Assembly: GCA_900543805.1 (NCBI GenBank)
Contig: UQTE01000007.1
Location: 1-64,000, forward strand
DNA from: an uncultured Sutterella sp.
Lineage (GTDB): Bacteria; Pseudomonadota; Gammaproteobacteria; Burkholderiales; Burkholderiaceae_F
Direction of reading: 5' to 3'
DNA length: 64,000 bases
The notes beneath the pieces were generated by a model. The model did no database searches. It was not told where the DNA came from and saw only the letters and a list, made by a program, of their open reading frames with translations. The position numbers were made by a program, and so were the translations under genes. Positions 1 to 8,493 of the stretch are shown in pieces; position 1 is the stretch's first letter, and each line of letters starts with the position of its first letter.

Positions 1-75
1 AAGCGCGATTCCTCCCGCGACTAAAGTCGCAGGTTTCCTCGCGAGTTTCTATGAAGGTCGCTCAAACCTTCATGT
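1..75 (-). mobile_element. Possible IS200/IS605-type element end (remnant)
   Basis: Two perfect hairpins stand side by side. One has arms at 17-22 and 25-30 with a 2-nt loop, the other has arms at 51-58 and 66-73 with a 7-nt loop. Read on the minus strand, the segment resembles the 3' end of TnpB-carrying IS200/IS605 elements: a hairpin of the GCGACTTTAGTCGC type followed by GGGAGGAAT. No tnpA or tnpB lies on the 75-203 side, so this would be a remnant or a non-autonomous copy. The rest of the element or its flank is outside the window. The family match is from memory of typical ends and was not searched. Confidence 0.35.
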
Positions 76-203
76 CTCTCCGAGCCCGGGTGGAGGAGAG
101 AGAAATCTCTTCCCTTCGTTTTTGACGCAGTGTGAACGTATCGGGCGCGCCGCGTCACAGGACACGGCGCACCCGCATCATTCTGAAAAAAGGCTGTACG
201 ACC

Positions 204-1772
204 TTACGGCAGGCGAATCCATTCGCGCTCAAAGGCCCAGGGATCCGAAACGTCCTTCACCGTCACGTCAAAGAGACGCGTCATGCGTCGGTTCGTGTCG
301 AACGGGGCCCAACCGGGGTCGCCGGTCTTCGCAAAGCGCACCCAGGCGCCGTGCATGGCGTCGGCCAGGGCCGTCGGCGCGTCGGGGCCGTTCAGGGCGA
401 GTGCGGGCTTTGAGCCGAGCGTATGGAAGACGAAGGCCACGTCGTTCGAGTGTGCGGCGCCCCGGGCCTTGCCGGACTTCCCGAGAACCGGACTCTTCCA
501 GTCAAAGGAATACGCCCATACCCTGTTGCCCGCTTTCGAGAGATTTTCCAGCGCACGGTTTGCGGGCATGCGGAAAATCAGATCCCCCTGAATGCGCGTG
601 AAGATCTCTCCCGGCGTCGAACCGTGTCCGGCCGCCCGGTAGCGCTCAAGGAGCTTTGCATCCCATCCCATCGCGCGCACGAGGCGCTCCGTCGCTTCGG
701 GACCGATCTTGTCGATCGCGCCCGAAGGAACCGTATAGTTTCGCCATTCCTCGCGCGTGCATCCGACCATGACCTCCACGCCCGCGGCAGCGCCCGCGAG
801 CAGGGCGTCCACGGGCCGGGCCTTGAGCACCTCGCCGTCCACGTAGGGCTTGAAAAGCGCCGAATTGCCGTGCGAGAAGGCGAGCCACTCGGGGTCGGAG
901 GCGAGGCTTCCGACAAACTTTCCGAAGGTGAAGAGCTTTTCGTTCGTGAGGCTCATGAAGCCTTCGCGCGTGGGGGCGACGCCGAAGAAGTCCGCGAGGC
1001 GCTTCGTCGCCGTGCGGGCCTCTTCTTCGTTGGTCCACTGAGCGATCGCCGAAGGACTCTGGAGAATCGCGCGGCGGAAAAGTCCCTTCGTTTTGGGCGA
1101 AGCTAGAAGACTCGTGATGTGCGTCGCGCCGGCGGACTGTCCGAAGACCGTAACGCACTTCGGGTCGCCCCCGAAGGCCGCGATGTTGTCCCGCACCCAT
1201 TCGAGCCCGAGGATCATGTCGCGAAGGCCGTTGTCGGCGTCGCCGTCTTCGAGCTTCAGGAAGCCGTCGACGTTGACGCGGTAGTTGATCGTGACGAGCA
1301 CGATTCCGTCCTTGGCGAAGGCCGCTCCGTCAAAGCGCGGATCGTTGTTGTCGCAGCGCGTCGAGCCGCCGCCCGGAATCCACACCATGACTGGGGCGTT
1401 CTTCGCGTCTTTGGGCGCCCAGAGGTTGAGGACGAGGGCGTTGCCGCCGCCGATCATGGAGGGCGTCTTGCGGTCGGGCTGCAGAGGGATGGCGCCCGGC
1501 TTCGTGGCGTCCAGAACGCCCGTCCAGGGCTTTGCCTTCAAGGGTGCAAGAAAACGTCGTTCGGCAACGTAGGGATCCTCTCCGAAAGGAACGGCGCGAA
1601 AAACGCGGATGCCGTCCGCTTCGAGTCCGCGAAGGCGCCCGAGCGGCGTCGAGACTTCTACGGGGGTGTGCGTCACGTCGGCCGCGGCGGCCCGAAGAAC
1701 GCCGGGAGCGGACAGGGCGGCGAAGGCCGCGCCCGTCCCGTAAAGGAAGCTACGTCGGGAAAAAGTCTGCAT
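204..1772 (-). CDS. Exported type-B carboxylesterase (alpha/beta hydrolase)
   Basis: This is a carboxylesterase/lipase of the type-B family (522 aa), expected to hydrolyse carboxylic esters in the periplasm. The N-terminus carries a twin-arginine signal (SRRSFLYG followed by an Ala-rich hydrophobic stretch). The nucleophile elbow is FGQSAGA, the oxyanion-hole region is VWIPGGG, and an HSNDVAFVF segment near the C-terminus supplies the likely catalytic His. I start at the second Met (1772), because the codons of the longer frame contain the ribosome-binding site AGGAGA about 8 nt upstream of it. It stands alone on the minus strand. The substrate cannot be read from the sequence. Confidence 0.9.
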   Translation of the reverse strand: MQTFSRRSFLYGTGAAFAALSAPGVLRAAAADVTHTPVEVSTPLGRLRGLEADGIRVFRAVPFGEDPYVAERRFLAPLKAKPWTGVLDATKPGAIPLQPDRKTPSMIGGGNALVLNLWAPKDAKNAPVMVWIPGGGSTRCDNNDPRFDGAAFAKDGIVLVTINYRVNVDGFLKLEDGDADNGLRDMILGLEWVRDNIAAFGGDPKCVTVFGQSAGATHITSLLASPKTKGLFRRAILQSPSAIAQWTNEEEARTATKRLADFFGVAPTREGFMSLTNEKLFTFGKFVGSLASDPEWLAFSHGNSALFKPYVDGEVLKARPVDALLAGAAAGVEVMVGCTREEWRNYTVPSGAIDKIGPEATERLVRAMGWDAKLLERYRAAGHGSTPGEIFTRIQGDLIFRMPANRALENLSKAGNRVWAYSFDWKSPVLGKSGKARGAAHSNDVAFVFHTLGSKPALALNGPDAPTALADAMHGAWVRFAKTGDPGWAPFDTNRRMTRLFDVTVKDVSDPWAFEREWIRLP

Positions 1773-2042
1773 GATGGTGGGTCTCCTCATTCGGTTGCAA
1801 AAGCCCGCAGGCGTTACAAGGAGAGATTTTCCCGTCTCGGATTACGCGCGTAATTTGCGCAGAAACAAAGAAGAATGATTTTTTCGTGCGGGAGAGGAGA
1901 AGATGGGTTCTCAGGAGAGGTTTCCGACCGAGAGCTGCGTTGTCGACGGAAGGGAAAGACGGCCTTCCGGCGCCTCTCTGCGGTAGACGCCGGAAAAACC
2001 TCGCCCCGAGGTCCTGCGTTCGACATCGGGGCGAAGGTTTCG

Positions 2043-2498
2043 TCAGCGACGGTCGTCCCGCCGATCATCCCGGCGGTCACGCCGATCGTCGCGGCGCGGA
2101 TCCGGACGGCGGTCGCGTCGATCGTCGCGCCGGTCATCGCGCCGAAGATCACGACGGTCGTCACGGCGGTCGCGTCGATCGTCACGGCGATTGTCGTGTT
2201 TGGCCTTGCGGCCGCGCTTGGCGCGCCAGTCGCGGCCGGCACGCTCTTCGTTGTAGCGCCAGCGAAGTTCTTTTTGCCATTCGTCGCGCGTGTAGCGTTT
2301 GCCGTCCTCACGGTCCCAGAAGTACTTGCCGTCCCAACGTCCTTCGTCGCGGTTCTTCTCGTACCACTCGCGTTCTTTTCGGTCCCTAATGCCTTGGAGA
2401 ATGCCGCCGAAAATGTCTCCGGCTTCGGCGGCGAACGTCACGGTCGGGGTCAGGGCCGCGGCGGTCAACGCCAGAATGAGCGATCTGCGGTTTGTCAT
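2043..2498 (-). CDS. Secreted Arg/Asp-repeat protein, function unknown
   Basis: The product has 151 aa and I do not recognise a family. Residues 1-23 form a clear Sec signal peptide ending TFAA. The middle is charged and aromatic (WYEKNRDEGRW, KRYTRDEWQKELRWRYNEE). The last 55 or so residues are a low-complexity run of DDRRD and RRDR units, encoded by repeated gacgaccgt-like triplet blocks. The tail would be extremely polar and probably disordered in the periplasm. It could bind polyanions or metals, but nothing in the neighbourhood supports a specific role. Repeat length may vary between strains because the DNA is itself repetitive. Confidence 0.7.
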   Translation of the reverse strand: MTNRRSLILALTAAALTPTVTFAAEAGDIFGGILQGIRDRKEREWYEKNRDEGRWDGKYFWDREDGKRYTRDEWQKELRWRYNEERAGRDWRAKRGRKAKHDNRRDDRRDRRDDRRDLRRDDRRDDRRDRRPDPRRDDRRDRRDDRRDDRR

Positions 2499-2753
2499 GA
2501 AGCCTCCTTTTTTGCGTCATGCAAAGGTGATGAATCACAAGTCGGAGACGGCGGAACGCGCGTTCCGCGTCCCCTCTCTGTTGATCTCATCATAATCGCG
2601 GGTCGGCAAAGAAGATAGAAGGGTTTTGTTGCAGTTCGCTAAACGAAGAACGGACGAAAAAAGAAAAGGTCGTCCCGGAGCGCCGCGATTCGCATTTTCG
2701 GTTACCATTCGGGGGCTTCGGAGTCGCGCAAAGAGAATCTCTCCGAAGCGGCC
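2499..2753. other. Intergenic region ahead of the guanidine riboswitch
   Basis: No gene is seen here. A 9-bp inverted repeat (2715-2723 with 2741-2749, GCTTCGGAG and its complement) lies just upstream of the riboswitch. It could be an additional leader hairpin or part of a promoter region. The promoter of the secreted repeat protein must lie near 2500-2600 on the other strand. Confidence 0.4.
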
Positions 2754-2802
2754 GTGCGGGACGACCCGCGCAGTCATCCGTACATCAATGGGGACGGCCC
2801 CG
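2754..2802 (+). promoter_or_regulatory. Guanidine-II (mini-ykkC) riboswitch
   Basis: There are two short hairpins with ACGR tetraloops. The first is GCGGG-ACGA-CCCGC (2756-2769), extendable by a G-U and a G-C pair. The second is GGGG-ACGG-CCCC (2790-2801). An 18-nt linker separates them. This is the diagnostic architecture of mini-ykkC, which binds guanidine as one ligand per hairpin. The second hairpin ends just before the ribosome-binding site GGAG (2806-2809) of the downstream SMR exporter, matching the known arrangement for translational control of gdx. Confidence 0.88.
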
Positions 2803-2818
2803 CATGGAGACAAACATC

Positions 2819-3136
2819 ATGGCCTGGGCATACGTTCTCATCGCCGGCATTCTCGAAGTCGTCTGGTCCTTTTCGCTCAAGGCGAGCGATGGTTTCACGA
2901 AACTTCTTCCGTCCGTCGCGACGGTCTTCTTCATGATTCTGAGCTTCGTCGTCCTCTCGCAGGGGATGAAGTCGCTTCCGCTCGGGACGGCCTATGCGGT
3001 CTGGACCGGGATCGGAGCGGTGGGCGCCGCGCTCGTCGGGATCGTCGTTCTCGGAGAATCCGCGTCCCTCATGCGCGTTGCCGGCATCGCCTTCATCGTC
3101 GTCGGAATCGTCCTTCTGAAGCTCGCCGCTCACTGA
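2819..3136 (+). CDS. gdx: Guanidinium exporter, SMR family (Gdx, formerly SugE)
   Basis: This is a small multidrug resistance family membrane protein of 105 aa with four transmembrane helices. The Gdx/SugE subtype is shown by the essential Glu in AGILEVVWSFSLK and by the near-invariant stretch LPLGTAYAVWTGIGAVGAAL followed by GESAS. The family exports guanidinium in exchange for protons across the inner membrane as a dual-topology dimer. I choose the Met at 2819 over the one at 2804, because GGAG at 2806-2809 is then correctly spaced and the riboswitch abuts it. The guanidine-II riboswitch upstream independently supports the substrate. Confidence 0.93.
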   Translation: MAWAYVLIAGILEVVWSFSLKASDGFTKLLPSVATVFFMILSFVVLSQGMKSLPLGTAYAVWTGIGAVGAALVGIVVLGESASLMRVAGIAFIVVGIVLLKLAAH

Positions 3137-3156
3137 TCGGCCGCCTCCAAAAGGAA

Positions 3157-3230
3157 ACCCCCGCCGCGTTGCCGTGACGGGGGTGAATCCGAAAGAGGAG
3201 AGGACGGGGCACTCGGCCCCGATTCCTCTC
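3157..3230. terminator. Two hairpins between convergent gdx and the Fe-S subunit gene
   Basis: The first hairpin pairs ACCCCCG (3157-3163) with CGGGGGT (3178-3184). The second is a longer stem: GAGAGGA and GGGGC pair with GCCCC and TCCTCTC between 3198 and 3230. They sit between the two convergent stop codons. No long T-run is present, so termination efficiency is uncertain. Confidence 0.5.
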
Positions 3231-3246
3231 TCATGCCCGAGCGGGA

Positions 3247-3879
3247 TCAAAGCTTCATCTTGAAGGTCTTGCAATCCATGTGCTTGGCGATGTAGCGGAC
3301 CTTCGGCTGCGTGCCGGCGGCTTCGTTCATCGCGACGGCCTTCTCAATGAGGGGCTTCGTCTTTTCGGTCGGCTTGTCGTAGTCGACGAGCGTGATCGCA
3401 TGGATGCCGCAGGCTTCCACGCAGGCGGGGAGCTGACCCTTTTCGAGACGATGCGAACAAAGCGTGCAGTGCGCGGCCTTGCCGGCCGGATGCGTCGTCC
3501 ACGCTTCGAGCGGACGTTCGTAAAGAGGCTTCTTGTCGCCGTAGTAGCTCGTGACGCCCGACGGGAAGACCGGCACGCCGTAGGGGCAGGCCTTCTCGCA
3601 CATGTGGCAGCCGATGCACTTTTTCTGGTCGACGAGAATTTCACCGTGCGGGCCCTTGGAGATCGCCTTGGCGGGGCAGATCTTCATGCAGGCGGGATTG
3701 TCGCAGTGCTGGCAGGAAGCACGGTAATAATTGACGACGTTGTCTTCGATGTTTTCACTACGAAGAATCTTGAGGAAGAAGACGCCGGGGGGAACCTGGT
3801 TTTCTTCCTTGCAGGCGATCGCGCAGGCTTGGCACCCAACGCAGCGATCCACCTCAACAATGATGCCGAATCGTGACAT
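3247..3879 (-). CDS. Four-cluster [4Fe-4S] electron-transfer subunit of a molybdenum reductase
   Basis: The protein is a 210-aa ferredoxin-type subunit of the DmsB/PhsB/NrfC family. Four cysteine clusters are visible in order: CVGCQACAIACK near residue 12, CQHCDNPACMKICP near residue 57, CIGCHMCEKACP near residue 90, and CTLCSHRLEKGQLPACVEAC near residue 140. This is enough for four [4Fe-4S] centres that relay electrons to or from the catalytic subunit. It has no signal peptide and is probably co-exported with its Tat-carrying partner. It starts 12 nt after the stop of the catalytic gene and has its own ribosome-binding site (AAGGAG). No quinol-oxidising membrane subunit follows. Confidence 0.92.
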   Translation of the reverse strand: MSRFGIIVEVDRCVGCQACAIACKEENQVPPGVFFLKILRSENIEDNVVNYYRASCQHCDNPACMKICPAKAISKGPHGEILVDQKKCIGCHMCEKACPYGVPVFPSGVTSYYGDKKPLYERPLEAWTTHPAGKAAHCTLCSHRLEKGQLPACVEACGIHAITLVDYDKPTEKTKPLIEKAVAMNEAAGTQPKVRYIAKHMDCKTFKMKL

Positions 3880-3891
3880 GACGGGTCTCCT

Positions 3892-6102
3892 TTACGCTTT
3901 CGTGACTTTGATGCAGACGTCGTTGTAGGCGGGGTAGCCCGAAATCGGGTCCCAGTTCTTGCGCGGGATGAGAACCTGCGTTTCCTGGTCGCCTCGCCAC
4001 CCGTACTGGGCGTCGACGGTGCCGGGCTGCGCAAGAATCGTCGAGCGCACGCGGGCGCGGACCTTTCCCTTGTAGTAGGGGGATTCCATCCAGATTTGGT
4101 CGCCTTCCTTGATGCCGAGCTTTTGGCAGTCGGACGGGTGCATGTTCACGGTCGACTCGGGTTCGAGTTCGAGGAGGTACGGCTGGTCCGCGCGGGTCTT
4201 CGAGTGCGTGATGTAGGGACGGCGCGTACCGTTGATGAGCTTGAAGGGCCATTCCTTCGTGGGCTTCGGAGGCGCGACGTATTCCGGAAGACCGGGCTGG
4301 CCGTGCTTGGCCTGAATCGACGAGAAGAGTTCGACCTTGCCCGAGGGCGTGCGGAAACCGGGTTTGCCGTCAAAGCGCAGCAGTCCCTTTTCGTGCTTGG
4401 CCATTTCCTGCGGCGGGAAGAATTCGCAGACCGTGATTTCGGGGAGCGTGGACGCCTGCTTTTCGTAGGAGGTGCCCCAGCCGTTCAGGATCGAGTCGCA
4501 GGCCTTCACCGGATCGCCTCCGAAGAAGAGCTTTTCGTCGATCAGGGCGGAACCGATCGTGCAGGAGATCTTCCAGTCTTCCCAGGCTTCGCCCAGGGGC
4601 TTCACCGGACGGCGGGCCGAGACCTTGCGGCCGTGCACGCCGAAGGGGGCGTAGCGTTCGAAGTTCATCGCGGCGGGAAGGACGAAGTCCATGTCGTGAT
4701 GCGTTTCGTCACGGTAGAAGTAGTCCGTCGAGAACGAGAAGTCCATGTTGCGCACGGCTTCCTGATATTCCTGCGGGCTCGGCCAGATGAGAAGGTTGGC
4801 GCCCCAGCCGCAGAAGGCGCGGATGCGGCCCTCCTTCACCATTTCGGGGAGGTTGTTCGGGCTGCAGAGCACCTGCATTTCATTCCAGATCGGCGCGAAT
4901 TCGCGGTCGATGCGGGTCTTGCGCTGCTTTTCCTCACGGAACCAGGGTTCGTCGATGAAGGTGCGCGTGTAGCCTTCGTCCCAGCGGATGTAGTCCTTGG
5001 GCCAATTGGCGATCGAGCTCGCACCGGCTTTCTCGGCGTTGCCCGTGAGAGCCATGAGAAGCGACATGGCGCGCACGTTGTTGCAGCCGTTGTGCTGATG
5101 CGGCACCGACTGACCCGGAAGCTGCATCGCCGAGGGACCGTCGGCAAACATGCGCGCGGCCGCGACCATCTTTTCGGCCGGAACGCCCGTTTCCTTTTCG
5201 ACGTATTCCGGCGTGAAGCGTTCGCAGTACTTCACGAGTTCTTCATAGCCGACGCACCACTTGTCGATGAATTCGTGGTCGACGAGGTCTTCCTTGACGA
5301 GGACGCGGATCATGCCCCAGGCGAGCGCGCCGTCGGTGCCCGGATAGGGCTGCAGATGAATGTCGGCCTGTTCGGCGACCTTCGTGCGGCGGACGTCGAC
5401 GACGATCAATTTCATGCCGCGGGCCTTCTGAGCGAGAAGACCGCGGAAGAAACCGTGGGGCTGGGCCCAGGAGCCGTTCTTGCCCATGATGAGGAGGCAC
5501 TTGGCCTTCGGGTTCGGGCCGCCGGCGATTTCCTGACCCCAGGAGAGTTGTTCGGCGTGCACGTAGGCGAGGTTGCAGGCGGCGGAACTTTCGCAGCAGT
5601 AGTTGGGGCTGCCGTAGTAGCGCGCAAGGCGCATGACGGGCGGACGCGGTTCCTTCGGGTCGCCGCAGAAGAACATCACCTTTTCGGGACCGTACTTCGC
5701 CTTGATTTCGGCAAGGTTTTTCACGATCGCCTTGATCGCTTCGTCCCAGGAGCAGCGCACCCAGCCCGGATCCTTCGAGCCCTTGGGGTTCGTGCGCTTC
5801 AGAGGATAGAGAAGGCGGTTCGGGTTGTAGAGGCGCTGCAGCGTCGAAATGCCCTTGGAGCAGAGCGAATTGTTCGGATGCTCCTTCCAGTTTTCAATCT
5901 TGATGACGTGATTGCCGCGGGCTTTGAACTGCAGACCGCACATCGGCATGTGGTTGCAGCTGTCGCAGATGGTATAGCCCGTCCAGACCTCGTCGCTTTC
6001 CTTGGCCGCCGCGAAAACGGGGGCCGACGAGAGTCCGAGCGTGCCCGAGGCGAGAACACCCTTGAGGAGGTTTCTTCTCGAGAGCGACAACGGTTGGGTC
6101 AT
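3892..6102 (-). CDS. Tat-exported molybdopterin oxidoreductase catalytic subunit (DMSO reductase family)
   Basis: This 736-aa catalytic subunit binds a molybdopterin guanine dinucleotide cofactor. A twin-arginine signal (SRRNLLKGVLASG) is followed by an Fe-S motif with the spacing C-x2-C-x5-C-x25-C starting at ICDSCNHMPMC, rather than the usual x3 between the second and third Cys. The MGD-binding regions and the C-terminal dinucleotide domain (NMHPSDCQKLGIKEGDQIW) are present. I start at the Met at 6102 because AAGGAG lies 6 nt upstream and the Tat signal begins there. The partner Fe-S subunit gene follows by 12 nt. The substrate is unknown. The motif spacing and the lack of a membrane anchor recall gut anaerobe reductases and dehydroxylases, but that is inference. 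Confidence 0.9.
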   Translation of the reverse strand: MTQPLSLSRRNLLKGVLASGTLGLSSAPVFAAAKESDEVWTGYTICDSCNHMPMCGLQFKARGNHVIKIENWKEHPNNSLCSKGISTLQRLYNPNRLLYPLKRTNPKGSKDPGWVRCSWDEAIKAIVKNLAEIKAKYGPEKVMFFCGDPKEPRPPVMRLARYYGSPNYCCESSAACNLAYVHAEQLSWGQEIAGGPNPKAKCLLIMGKNGSWAQPHGFFRGLLAQKARGMKLIVVDVRRTKVAEQADIHLQPYPGTDGALAWGMIRVLVKEDLVDHEFIDKWCVGYEELVKYCERFTPEYVEKETGVPAEKMVAAARMFADGPSAMQLPGQSVPHQHNGCNNVRAMSLLMALTGNAEKAGASSIANWPKDYIRWDEGYTRTFIDEPWFREEKQRKTRIDREFAPIWNEMQVLCSPNNLPEMVKEGRIRAFCGWGANLLIWPSPQEYQEAVRNMDFSFSTDYFYRDETHHDMDFVLPAAMNFERYAPFGVHGRKVSARRPVKPLGEAWEDWKISCTIGSALIDEKLFFGGDPVKACDSILNGWGTSYEKQASTLPEITVCEFFPPQEMAKHEKGLLRFDGKPGFRTPSGKVELFSSIQAKHGQPGLPEYVAPPKPTKEWPFKLINGTRRPYITHSKTRADQPYLLELEPESTVNMHPSDCQKLGIKEGDQIWMESPYYKGKVRARVRSTILAQPGTVDAQYGWRGDQETQVLIPRKNWDPISGYPAYNDVCIKVTKA

Positions 6103-6717
6103 GGTCGTCTCCTTTCGGATTGGATGGATGGTTGGCGTGCGTGACGGAGCGCACCGATTGGTTTTCTTTTCGACGGAGACCGTTGCTTTTCCAGGGGCCC
6201 CGACGTCGCCGCCCGCTGATATCGATGTTTTGTAGAGTGTCTTGACGAAGCGGCTTTGTAACAAAGGATAACGCTCTGATTTTCGCCCCCTCCATCTGGA
6301 AAACCCGAGCCGGGAAATGCATTTCGTTATGCTAAATATGAATGGCGGTGCCGGTGTTAAGGAGGGAAGAAACTGCGGGAAGGGGAAAACAAGGAAAAGG
6401 AACTCCCCGTGGTCTTTTGTTTTTCAGGGAAAAGGGATTTTCCCTGATTTCTGAAAAGATATCGTGCGGCCGGGACTAGAGAGGGAGGTTTCTTATCGTT
6501 CTTTCAAAGAATCGGGCCCGCAGTGTCGGCGGCGAGGCGTTCGGCGACGAAGCCGAGAAATCGTCCGGCCGGAGAGTCGGACGAAGGTTGTGCGGCGCTT
6601 ACTTGGAGCGCCCGGCTTGAAGCCGAAGCGGCGCCGACGAGTCCGATTCGTCGGGAAACGATGGGCGCGTGCTATCATCCTTTTTTCCGCAATATACGAA
6701 CGAAAGAGACAACACGA
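6103..6717. other. Divergent intergenic region with a 10-bp inverted repeat
   Basis: No gene is supported in these 615 bases. A perfect inverted repeat, TCAGGGAAAA (6424-6433) with TTTTCCCTGA (6438-6447) around a 4-nt centre, is a candidate operator or hairpin. Its TTTTCCCT half-site recurs upstream of the molbindin gene. The region must hold the promoters of the molybdenum reductase operon and of dnaQ. Confidence 0.4.
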
Positions 6718-7485
6718 ATGTCCAAAGCCCTACAGGATGCCTACCGAATCGTTCACGTACACAAAGGTTCGTGCCTTGCGCTCGACACGGAAACGACGGG
6801 CGTGAGCATCGAAGACGGCGACCGCATCATTGAAATCGGCATCGTCGTGATCCACCGGCGCGAAATCGATCCGAAGGAGGAGAGCCACTTTCAGCGCTAC
6901 ATCAATCCCGGCTTCGACATGAACGAAGAAGTGACGAAGGTGCACGGGATTACGAACGAGTTCCTGCGCTCGAAGCCCACCTTCGAAGAGATCGCCGACG
7001 ACTTCATCAACATGATCAAGGGGCAGGTCCTCCTCATTCACAACGCCGAGTTCGACGTGAAGTTCCTCAACATGGAGCTCGAGCGCATCGGCCGCGGGCA
7101 CATCGAAGACTACGCCGCCGTGATCGACACGATGGCGCTCTATCAGGCCGAACATCCCGGCCGAACGCCGACCCTTGACAACTTCGCCCGCACGTACGAA
7201 CTCAACCACATCGACCGAACCTTCCACGGCGCACTTCTTGACTCGCTCATCCTCGCCGAATGCTGGCTCGCCATGACGGGCGGTCAGCAGGCGATCGACG
7301 TCGACGCGCTCCTTCTCACGGAGCCCGTGCCGATGAACGATCAGTCGACCCTTCGCGTCCCGAAGCCGAGTCCCGAGGAATTGGCCGAACACAGCCGCAT
7401 TCTCGACATCGTCGAGAAGAACTGCAAGGCCGTCTGCCGCTGGCGCTCCGTCTACGGGGACGAACGCCAAAAGGAGGAGGCATGA
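6718..7485 (+). CDS. dnaQ: DNA polymerase III epsilon subunit (3'-5' proofreading exonuclease)
   Basis: This 255-aa DEDDh exonuclease is the proofreading subunit of the replicative polymerase. Exo I is LALDTETTGVS near residue 20, with catalytic Asp and Glu. Exo II is VLLIHNAEFDVKFLNMEL near residue 103, and Exo III is the HIDRTFHGALLDSLILAE segment with the DEDDh His and Asp. Length and motif order match bacterial DnaQ. I start at the Met at 6718, which follows a weak purine-rich site. The stop codon overlaps the start of the next gene (ATGA), so the two are translationally coupled. Confidence 0.93.
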   Translation: MSKALQDAYRIVHVHKGSCLALDTETTGVSIEDGDRIIEIGIVVIHRREIDPKEESHFQRYINPGFDMNEEVTKVHGITNEFLRSKPTFEEIADDFINMIKGQVLLIHNAEFDVKFLNMELERIGRGHIEDYAAVIDTMALYQAEHPGRTPTLDNFARTYELNHIDRTFHGALLDSLILAECWLAMTGGQQAIDVDALLLTEPVPMNDQSTLRVPKPSPEELAEHSRILDIVEKNCKAVCRWRSVYGDERQKEEA

Positions 7486-8471
7486 CGCTGCGTTTCACCT
7501 CCTACACGACGGACTGCATCGTGCGGCGTTCGGCCGAGCTCGAAGCGCTGCGGCGCATGTCGCTTTGCAAGACCTCGATGGCCGACTGCAGCATGACGGT
7601 CGCCGCCATCTGCGGACGCTCCTGGGAGCGTGACCTCGGCGTCGCCGAACTCACGGCTCCGAACGGCAAGTCGCTCTTCGTCTTTCGCGACAACTACCTC
7701 CTCGGCGAAGCCTTCTACCGTTTGATTCAGGAAGGTCTCACGGACAATGCGCCCTTCACCGGCGGAGAAAAGCTTTTTTACCGCGGGATTCTCAAGGAAC
7801 TCGCCGATTTTGAGGCCGCGCGCGGCCGCACGCTCCAATTGGGTGGCGTGAAGTCCGAAGTCGAAAAGCTTCTCGCAAAGCTCGGACTCGAAGGTACGTG
7901 CTTTACGAACGAAGACCTCTACGACTACTGCTACAGCCGCGAGACCTTCGCGACGCTCGCGGGACGCCCCATGGCGAAAAAACGCAACTTCTGCCGCCGC
8001 TTCGAGCGAAATCACCCGGAAGCGAAGTTCGTCTATTTCGAAAAGAGTCCCGACGACAAGACCCTCGAGCGTTGGAAGACCTTTCTCGCCGAGTGGTACG
8101 ACGCGAACCAACCGCTCGATGAAACGCTCTTTTTCGAGCGCAAGTTCCTCGACGTCGTCCTCTGTCGATGGGACGAATGCGGCGTGACGGGCGGGATGCT
8201 CGTCGAGGGCGACGAAATCTTCGGCCTCACGCTCGGCGCCCTCGTCACGCCCGACACCTACGCGGTTCACATCGAAAAGTCCCGCCGCGACGTGGAAGGG
8301 GGCTACCCCTATCTCGCGCATTCGCTCGCGAAGGCTCTGCCCGAAACCGTCAAGGTGCTGAATCGTGAAGAGGACCTCGGCGTGCCGGGCCTGAGAAAAG
8401 CCAAGCACGACTGGTTCCCGCTCTATCAATTAGAAAAGGGCGTCTACGAAATCGCCCCGTTTGAGCCCTGA
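7482..8471 (+). CDS. DUF2156 (lysyltransferase C-terminal-like, GNAT-fold) protein
   Basis: The 329-aa protein resembles the DUF2156 domain found at the C-terminus of phosphatidylglycerol lysyltransferases. Recognisable signatures are LYDYCYSRETFATLAGR, then KKRNFCRRF near residue 165, and NREEDLGVPGLRKAKHDW near the C-terminus. No transmembrane flippase portion is present, so it is the stand-alone cytoplasmic form. Members may transfer an aminoacyl group from tRNA, but no substrate is established for this type. It starts inside the dnaQ stop codon behind AAGGAGGAGG. An Fe-dependent alcohol dehydrogenase follows 22 nt later, probably in the same transcript. Confidence 0.82.
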   Translation: MTLRFTSYTTDCIVRRSAELEALRRMSLCKTSMADCSMTVAAICGRSWERDLGVAELTAPNGKSLFVFRDNYLLGEAFYRLIQEGLTDNAPFTGGEKLFYRGILKELADFEAARGRTLQLGGVKSEVEKLLAKLGLEGTCFTNEDLYDYCYSRETFATLAGRPMAKKRNFCRRFERNHPEAKFVYFEKSPDDKTLERWKTFLAEWYDANQPLDETLFFERKFLDVVLCRWDECGVTGGMLVEGDEIFGLTLGALVTPDTYAVHIEKSRRDVEGGYPYLAHSLAKALPETVKVLNREEDLGVPGLRKAKHDWFPLYQLEKGVYEIAPFEP

Positions 8472-8493
8472 CGGGCTCTTCAAGGAGAAACAC

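Noticed and set aside
2043..2200. CRISPR-like short repeats
   Set aside because: The repeats are contiguous coding triplet blocks (Asp/Arg) in a secreted protein with no spacers between units.
4096..6144. Open frame of 682 codons antisense to the molybdenum reductase gene
   Set aside because: Same cause: high GC content leaves the opposite strand free of stops. No ribosome-binding site or domain is seen.
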